From the NCBI GenBank assembly GCA_015655035.1, contig JAATFS010000385.1, forward strand, positions 1 to 9,901: a DNA stretch of 9,901 nt. Direction: 5' to 3'. Numbering within the stretch: the first letter of the stretch is position 1; the number at the start of each line of letters is the position of its first letter. A program made the position numbers and the translations under genes. This document shows positions 6,396-9,901 of the stretch, piece after piece. The stretch comes from Lysobacterales bacterium. GTDB lineage: Bacteria > Pseudomonadota > Gammaproteobacteria > Xanthomonadales > Xanthomonadaceae. Under the pieces are notes generated by a model. That model did no database searches. It was given only the letters and a program-made list of their open reading frames with translations, and was not told where the DNA came from.

Positions 6396-7232
6396 TCAGG
6401 CGGGACGATCGCTGCGGGCGACGTGCGCCAGGCCATCGTCAACCTGTATATGGCCATCGAGGTAGTGCACGGTGGAGCCGGCGACATGCACCCGGCTCGC
6501 CTCCACCCGGCAATGCAGCTCGCCCGAGCGCGCCGAGGCCTGCATCGCCCGCAAACGCGACTTGCCGAGCCGCTCGGCCCAATAGGGCGCGAGCGCAGTG
6601 TGGATCGAGCCGGTCACAGGATCCTCGCTGCCGCCTTTGGATGGCCAGAAATACCGCGACACGAAGTCGTGTCGTTCGCCCGGCGCAGTGACGACCACGT
6701 CCCAGGGCGCGAGCGCCTTCAGTCGTCCCAGATCAGGCACCAGCTCGCGAATCTGCAGTTCGTCGGTGTATACCGCCACATAGGCCTGCGCGTTGCGCAA
6801 CACCTCGACCGGCGCGTTCGACAAGCCATCCAGCAATGCGGGCGGCAGCGTATGCACTGGATGCGCCGGAAGCTGCGGCAAACTCATCTCGAAACCCTCG
6901 ATATCCGCGCAATGCACGACCGGCAGCTCGCCCACCGCTGCGGTCCGCAGCGTGATCGGGAACGGTGCCCGCTGCTCGCGCGCGATCACGTGCGCGCTGG
7001 CCAGCGCCGCGTGTCCACAGAAGGCGATTTCGGTCAGCGGGGAGAACCAGCGGATCGCGAACGCCGTGTCGGACTCACGTACCAGGAACGCGGTCTCGGA
7101 CAGGTTGTTCTGGTGGGCAACCGCTTGCATCGATTCGCGCGGCAGCCAATGCGGCAATTGCACCACGGCAGCGGGATTGCCGCCGAAGCGCTCGCGGGTG
7201 AATGCATTGACGATGCTGATCGGCAGTTTCAT
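6396..7232 (-). CDS. PhzF family epimerase/isomerase-like protein
   Basis: This 278-residue cytoplasmic enzyme has the diaminopimelate-epimerase-like double-barrel fold of PhzF. In phenazine makers PhzF isomerises a dihydro-hydroxyanthranilate; most homologues in other bacteria have no known substrate. Key residues are kept: E46 in NNLSETAFL (the catalytic acid, Glu45 in Pseudomonas PhzF), FSPLTEIAFCGHAAL with G73-H74, and GGSEDPVTGS with D204, which corresponds to Asp208 of PhzF. FTRERFGGNPAAVV (11-24) is the usual opening motif. The ATG at 7232 gives the family's normal N-terminus, MKLPISIVNAF; an AAGG lies 7 bases before it. The in-frame ATG at 7277 would add 15 unrelated residues. No phenazine genes are near, so a phenazine role is unlikely. 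The gene diverges from a MocR regulator and precedes a transporter, which suggests a regulated metabolite-modifying step. Confidence 0.92.
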   Translation of the reverse strand: MKLPISIVNAFTRERFGGNPAAVVQLPHWLPRESMQAVAHQNNLSETAFLVRESDTAFAIRWFSPLTEIAFCGHAALASAHVIAREQRAPFPITLRTAAVGELPVVHCADIEGFEMSLPQLPAHPVHTLPPALLDGLSNAPVEVLRNAQAYVAVYTDELQIRELVPDLGRLKALAPWDVVVTAPGERHDFVSRYFWPSKGGSEDPVTGSIHTALAPYWAERLGKSRLRAMQASARSGELHCRVEASRVHVAGSTVHYLDGHIQVDDGLAHVARSDRPA

Positions 7233-7295
7233 GGCAGACCTTGGCGAACTCGCCGACCCTGCGTCGGCAACGCCCAAGGTAGCGGTACCGACACC

Positions 7296-7337
7296 ACCAA
7301 TACAGAATCAGTTATCGTCTAAATCGACCAATACAGA
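7296..7337. promoter_or_regulatory. 11-base direct repeat in the phzF-mocR intergenic region (probable MocR operator)
   Basis: ACCAATACAGA occurs exactly twice, at 7296-7306 and 7327-7337, with starts 31 bases apart (close to three turns of DNA). MocR regulators such as GabR and PdxR are known to bind direct repeats in the space between their own gene and the divergent target. The placement here fits that model. Binding itself is inferred. Confidence 0.6.
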
Positions 7338-7344
7338 TTTAGAC
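7317..7344. promoter_or_regulatory. 9-base inverted repeat abutting the mocR start codon
   Basis: GTCTAAATC (7317-7325) is the exact reverse complement of GATTTAGAC (7336-7344), with a 10-base spacer. It ends one base before the ATG at 7346 and overlaps the second copy of the direct repeat. It may be a second binding site for autorepression, or a hairpin in the mRNA over the ribosome-binding region. No Shine-Dalgarno sequence is visible for mocR, so the element occupies the place where one would be. Confidence 0.55.
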
Positions 7345-7345
7345 C

Positions 7346-8752
7346 ATGCTGCTCTACGAATCGCTTGCCACCCAATTGCGGGCACAGATCAACGCCGGCG
7401 CGCTCGCCCCCGGCGAGCGGCTGCCTTCGATCCGCCGGCTGGCGCAGGCACACGCGGTCAGCCCGGCCACCGCCGTGCAAGCCTGCCTGCAACTGGAGCG
7501 CGAGGGCCTGGCGGTGGCGCGACCACGCTCGGGCTATTTCGTACGTAGCCAGGTCACGCCACTGCCACAGCCGCCCGCGCTCCGGCGGCGCGCGCCAGGG
7601 CCGGTGCGTAATCGCGAACTGTACGAATTCCTGGACATCTTCGCCCGACGCGACCTGCTGCCGCTGCATGCCGCCGTGCCAGCGCCAGCGCTGCTGCCAG
7701 AGCACGCCATGGCGGCGGCGTTGGCGCGCAGCTTGCGCCGTGACCGCAGCCAGGCGTTGAGCTATGCGCCGCCGCAAGGTCACGCACCGCTGCGGCAGCT
7801 GATTGCGCAGCGTTATGCCCAGCTCGCCACCACAGTGACGCCGGACGAAGTGGTAATCACCGCCGGAGCGATAGAGGCCATCAACCTGGCGCTGCGCGTG
7901 GTCACCCAGCCCGGCGACGTGGTGGTGGTGGAGATGCCCACCTACCACGGCATTTTGCAAGCGGTAGAGGCATTGCGATTGCAGGTGCTGGAGCTGCCCC
8001 GCTGCGCCACCGGCGGAACCCATCTCGATCGCCTGGAGCAGATGCTGCAGCAGCACCCGGTACGCGCTGCGGTATTGGTGCCCAACTTCCACAATCCGCT
8101 CGGCAGTGTGATGAGCGATGCCGACAAGCAGCGCTTGCTGGCGACGTGCGCCCAGCACGGCACGGTGGTGATCGAGGACGACATCTATGGCGACCTGGCG
8201 TGGTCGGGCCAACGCCCGTCCCCGCTGCGGCAATGGGACCACCATGGCAGCGTGATCACCTGCAGTTCGTTCTCCAAGACCTTGGCGCCCGGCCTGCGGG
8301 TCGGCTGGCTGCTGGGCGGCGAGTGGACCGATGCGCTGGTGCGCGCCAAGTATTGCTCCACCGTCGGCAATCCGGCACTGCCGCAACTGGCGCTGGCCGA
8401 CTATCTGCAACGCCACGACCAGGAGCGCCATCTGCGCCGCTTGCGCCGGGCACTGGCCGACAATGCGCAACGCATGCGCGCGGCGATCGAACGGGACTGG
8501 CCGGAGGGCACCTGCGTCAACGATCCGCTCGGCGGGCTGTCGTTGTGGCTGCAACTGCCTCCCGGCGGAGACGGCACGGCACTGTTCCAGGCGGCGTTGG
8601 CCGCCGGCATCGGCATCGCACCAGGACAAGCGTTCTGTAGCCGTGGCGGCTACCGCGACCACCTGCGGCTGAGCTGTGGCCTGCCGTGGGACGCTTCGGT
8701 AAAGCAGGCCATGCGCCGACTGGGCGCGCTAGCGACGGCACAGGCCCTGTGA
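7346..8752 (+). CDS. MocR-type transcriptional regulator (GntR winged helix - class I aminotransferase fusion)
   Basis: This 468-residue regulator has a GntR-type winged-helix DNA-binding domain at residues 1-70, with LYESLATQLR, the GERLPSIRRLA helix and the GYFVR wing. A variable linker follows (about 70-105), then a fold-type I aminotransferase domain that binds pyridoxal phosphate and senses an amine or amino-acid ligand. PLP-binding residues are intact: D278-D279 in IEDDIYGDL, K311 in SFSKTLAPGLRVGW, and R441 in LRLSCG. NFHNPLGSVMS carries the usual substrate-loop asparagine. The length is typical for the family. The start is fixed by alignment with other GntR proteins. There is no ribosome-binding site, only the inverted repeat, so translation may be leaderless or RNA-structure controlled. 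It diverges from the PhzF-EamA pair, the usual MocR-target arrangement, so it probably controls that pair and itself. Codon use matches its neighbours. Confidence 0.93.
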   Translation: MLLYESLATQLRAQINAGALAPGERLPSIRRLAQAHAVSPATAVQACLQLEREGLAVARPRSGYFVRSQVTPLPQPPALRRRAPGPVRNRELYEFLDIFARRDLLPLHAAVPAPALLPEHAMAAALARSLRRDRSQALSYAPPQGHAPLRQLIAQRYAQLATTVTPDEVVITAGAIEAINLALRVVTQPGDVVVVEMPTYHGILQAVEALRLQVLELPRCATGGTHLDRLEQMLQQHPVRAAVLVPNFHNPLGSVMSDADKQRLLATCAQHGTVVIEDDIYGDLAWSGQRPSPLRQWDHHGSVITCSSFSKTLAPGLRVGWLLGGEWTDALVRAKYCSTVGNPALPQLALADYLQRHDQERHLRRLRRALADNAQRMRAAIERDWPEGTCVNDPLGGLSLWLQLPPGGDGTALFQAALAAGIGIAPGQAFCSRGGYRDHLRLSCGLPWDASVKQAMRRLGALATAQAL

Positions 8753-8827
8753 ACGCAACTCGGCGTGGTCTTGTCCACCCGCAGCGGTTTACTCGCCGTG
8801 GCGGCGGCGTCGAGGACGGTCGAGTGC

Positions 8828-8851
8828 GCGGGACTGCGGCTGCGCTCCCGC
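8828..8851. terminator. Possible shared hairpin between convergent genes
   Basis: GCGGGA (8828-8833) pairs with TCCCGC (8846-8851) around a 12-base loop, in the 100-base gap between the ends of mocR (8752) and the pseudouridine synthase gene (8853). No T run is present on either side. The rest of the gap (8753-8827) is GC-rich and shows nothing else recognisable. Confidence 0.3.
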
Positions 8852-8852
8852 C

Positions 8853-9590
8853 TCAGAAGCGTTCGCCGACCGGCAGGTAACGCCACGCACCCGACGGCAT
8901 CGCGCCGCTCGGGCCCTTGCCCAGCGAGATCCGGCCTATGCGCAATCGACGGATCGACACTACCTCCAGGCCCACCTGCGCGCACATCGCGCGCAGCTGG
9001 CCTGGCTGCACGCCCTTGATCGCGAAGCGCAGCCGCGTTTCGTTCTGCCAGCTGACCTTGCATGGCAGCAACGCGCGGCCATCGAACTGCAGTCCATGGC
9101 CGAGCCGGAGCAGGCCATAGGGCGCGATCTCGCCGGCAACCTCGACGATGTACTCCTGCTCGATCTGCGCGGCATCCTCGGTCAGGCGGCGCAACACCCG
9201 GCCGTCCTGGCTCAGCACCAACAGGCCACTTGCCTCGGTATCCAGCGGCACCAGCGGCGTCAGTCGCTGGAAATGTCGCTGCAACAGGCGAACACGGGAG
9301 GCATCCTCGTCCCAACGGCTGGACGGTGTCACCAACGCACTGGCCGGTGCGTCGCCCTCGATCGCATCCAAGCCCACGGGCTTGTGCAGCAGCACGGTGG
9401 CCGGCTCCACCGCTTCCAGCCGCGCGTTGGGGTCGAGCTCGACCTGTTCGCTGGACACTGGGTGCTGCGGCGCTTCCACCACCTGCCCGTCGACCCGCAC
9501 CCAGCCGTTCTTGATGTACTGCTCGGCTTCGGCGCGCGAGCAACCAAGCAACTCGACGACGCGGAGGGCAAGACGAACCGGAACGGACAT
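8853..9590 (-). CDS. S4-domain RNA pseudouridine synthase (RsuA/RluB/RluF superfamily)
   Basis: This 245-residue protein is predicted to convert a uridine in rRNA or tRNA to pseudouridine; the target base is unknown. Residues 3-55 form an S4 RNA-binding domain (RLALRVVELLGCSRAEAEQYIKNGWVRVDG). The synthase domain follows: LLHKPVGLDAIEG, then the catalytic aspartate D117 in PLDTEASGLLVLSQDG, a Q-E-Y-I-V-E-V strand, and the C-terminal QPGQLRAMCAQVGLEV and LRIGRISLG stretches. These align with the RQIRRMCE and RVRI motifs of RluF and RsuA. In those enzymes the aspartate follows Gly-Arg-Leu; here Arg is replaced by Pro (V-P-L-D). The C-terminus lacks the long basic tail of E. coli RluF. ATG 9590 is chosen by the S4 boundary; GTG at 9596 is also possible, and neither has a clear ribosome-binding site. 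The further in-frame extension to 9803 is not supported. Confidence 0.88.
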   Translation of the reverse strand: MSVPVRLALRVVELLGCSRAEAEQYIKNGWVRVDGQVVEAPQHPVSSEQVELDPNARLEAVEPATVLLHKPVGLDAIEGDAPASALVTPSSRWDEDASRVRLLQRHFQRLTPLVPLDTEASGLLVLSQDGRVLRRLTEDAAQIEQEYIVEVAGEIAPYGLLRLGHGLQFDGRALLPCKVSWQNETRLRFAIKGVQPGQLRAMCAQVGLEVVSIRRLRIGRISLGKGPSGAMPSGAWRYLPVGERF

Positions 9591-9660
9591 GGGCACAGCC
9601 GAGAAGTAGGGGCACGCAGTGTAACGACCCCGGTGTCGCTGGCGTAAAGGCCGGCGCCGC

Positions 9661-9901
9661 TCAGCCCGGGGGCGGCAGGCCTGCCGGCGGCTCGATACCC
9701 TTGCCACGCAGACAGAGGTCCATCTTCGCGCGGTCGATCCGCTTGCCATCCGTAGCGCCGGGCGACGCACCCGGCGGGCGTTGAGGGCGCTGCCCCGGAC
9801 CACGCTCGGGCAGGCTCACGCCCTGCTCGCCCGCGCAGGCCTGGAAAGCGGTGTCGAACGCCGGGTCGGGACGCTGCAGCGGCGGGCCCGGGGGCGGCGG
9901 C
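9661..9901 (-). CDS. Proline-rich protein with two cysteine half-repeats, probably exported (partial, N-terminus off the window)
   Basis: The last 79 residues are visible before the TGA at 9663-9661; the start lies beyond the right edge. The visible part opens with a Pro/Gly run, then carries an internal repeat, C-x4-G-[VI]-x2-P, first as CAGEQGVSLP and again as CLRGKGIEPP. The repeats are separated by a Pro/Gly/Arg linker, and each is preceded by a short amphipathic stretch (FDTAFQA and IDRAKMDL). The protein ends in PAGLPPPG. No enzyme family is recognised. The pattern recalls small exported proteins of Xanthomonas-type bacteria, where two cysteines would form a disulfide. Location and function are inferred and cannot be confirmed without the missing signal-peptide region. 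It is on the same strand as the pseudouridine synthase, with a 70-base gap (9591-9660). Confidence 0.6.
   Translation of the reverse strand, partial: PPPPGPPLQRPDPAFDTAFQACAGEQGVSLPERGPGQRPQRPPGASPGATDGKRIDRAKMDLCLRGKGIEPPAGLPPPG

Noticed and set aside
6423..7322. 299-codon open frame on the plus strand
   Set aside because: It is antisense to the PhzF-like gene, which has all active-site motifs.
7319..8662. 447-codon open frame on the minus strand
   Set aside because: It is antisense to mocR, His/Gln/Arg-rich shadow sequence, and would run over the operator.
9591..9803. N-terminal extension of the pseudouridine synthase
   Set aside because: The added residues are Arg-rich and low complexity, overlap the neighbouring gene, and lie before the S4 domain boundary.

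Overview
The window is GC-rich chromosomal DNA from a gammaproteobacterium, most likely a member of the Xanthomonadaceae (Xanthomonas, Stenotrophomonas or Luteimonas relatives). This rests on base composition, codon use and the types of protein present, so the family assignment is an inference. I see no rRNA, tRNA, CRISPR array, insertion sequence or phage gene. Twelve coding regions fill most of it, and no stretch longer than about 180 bases lacks a gene.

Left part (1-1474): a membrane-anchored polysaccharide deacetylase, cut by the window edge on the minus strand, diverges from a three-domain protein. That protein joins a CGFS monothiol glutaredoxin, a cysteine-free A-type (IscA/HesB-like) domain and a rhodanese domain, and is probably an iron-sulfur or sulfur-trafficking factor. 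Centre-left (1620-4297): two exported amidohydrolase-family proteins are joined by an ATGA overlap with a strong Shine-Dalgarno sequence inside the first gene. The first keeps the metal-binding histidines; the second has lost almost all of them and looks like a non-catalytic partner. A small unrecognised cytoplasmic protein follows (4476-4814).

Centre-right (4863-7345): four minus-strand genes. A PhzF-family epimerase/isomerase-like enzyme and an EamA-type transporter are 19 bases apart. Downstream lies a lower-GC pair: a DUF2164 protein whose best start codon is ACG, and a translationally coupled small membrane protein. Diverging from phzF is a MocR-type (GntR plus aminotransferase) regulator. 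The 113-base space between them carries an 11-base exact direct repeat and a 9-base inverted repeat that abuts the regulator's start codon. Together these look like a regulated metabolite-conversion-and-export module whose substrate is unknown.

Right part (8853-9901): an S4-domain pseudouridine synthase that lacks the usual arginine before the catalytic Leu-Asp, then the C-terminal part of a proline-rich protein, probably exported, with two cysteine-containing half-repeats.

Most worth following up: the glutaredoxin/A-type/rhodanese fusion, the catalytic/non-catalytic amidohydrolase pair, the double-symmetry operator of the MocR-PhzF-EamA module, and the ACG-start DUF2164 gene with its coupled membrane peptide.
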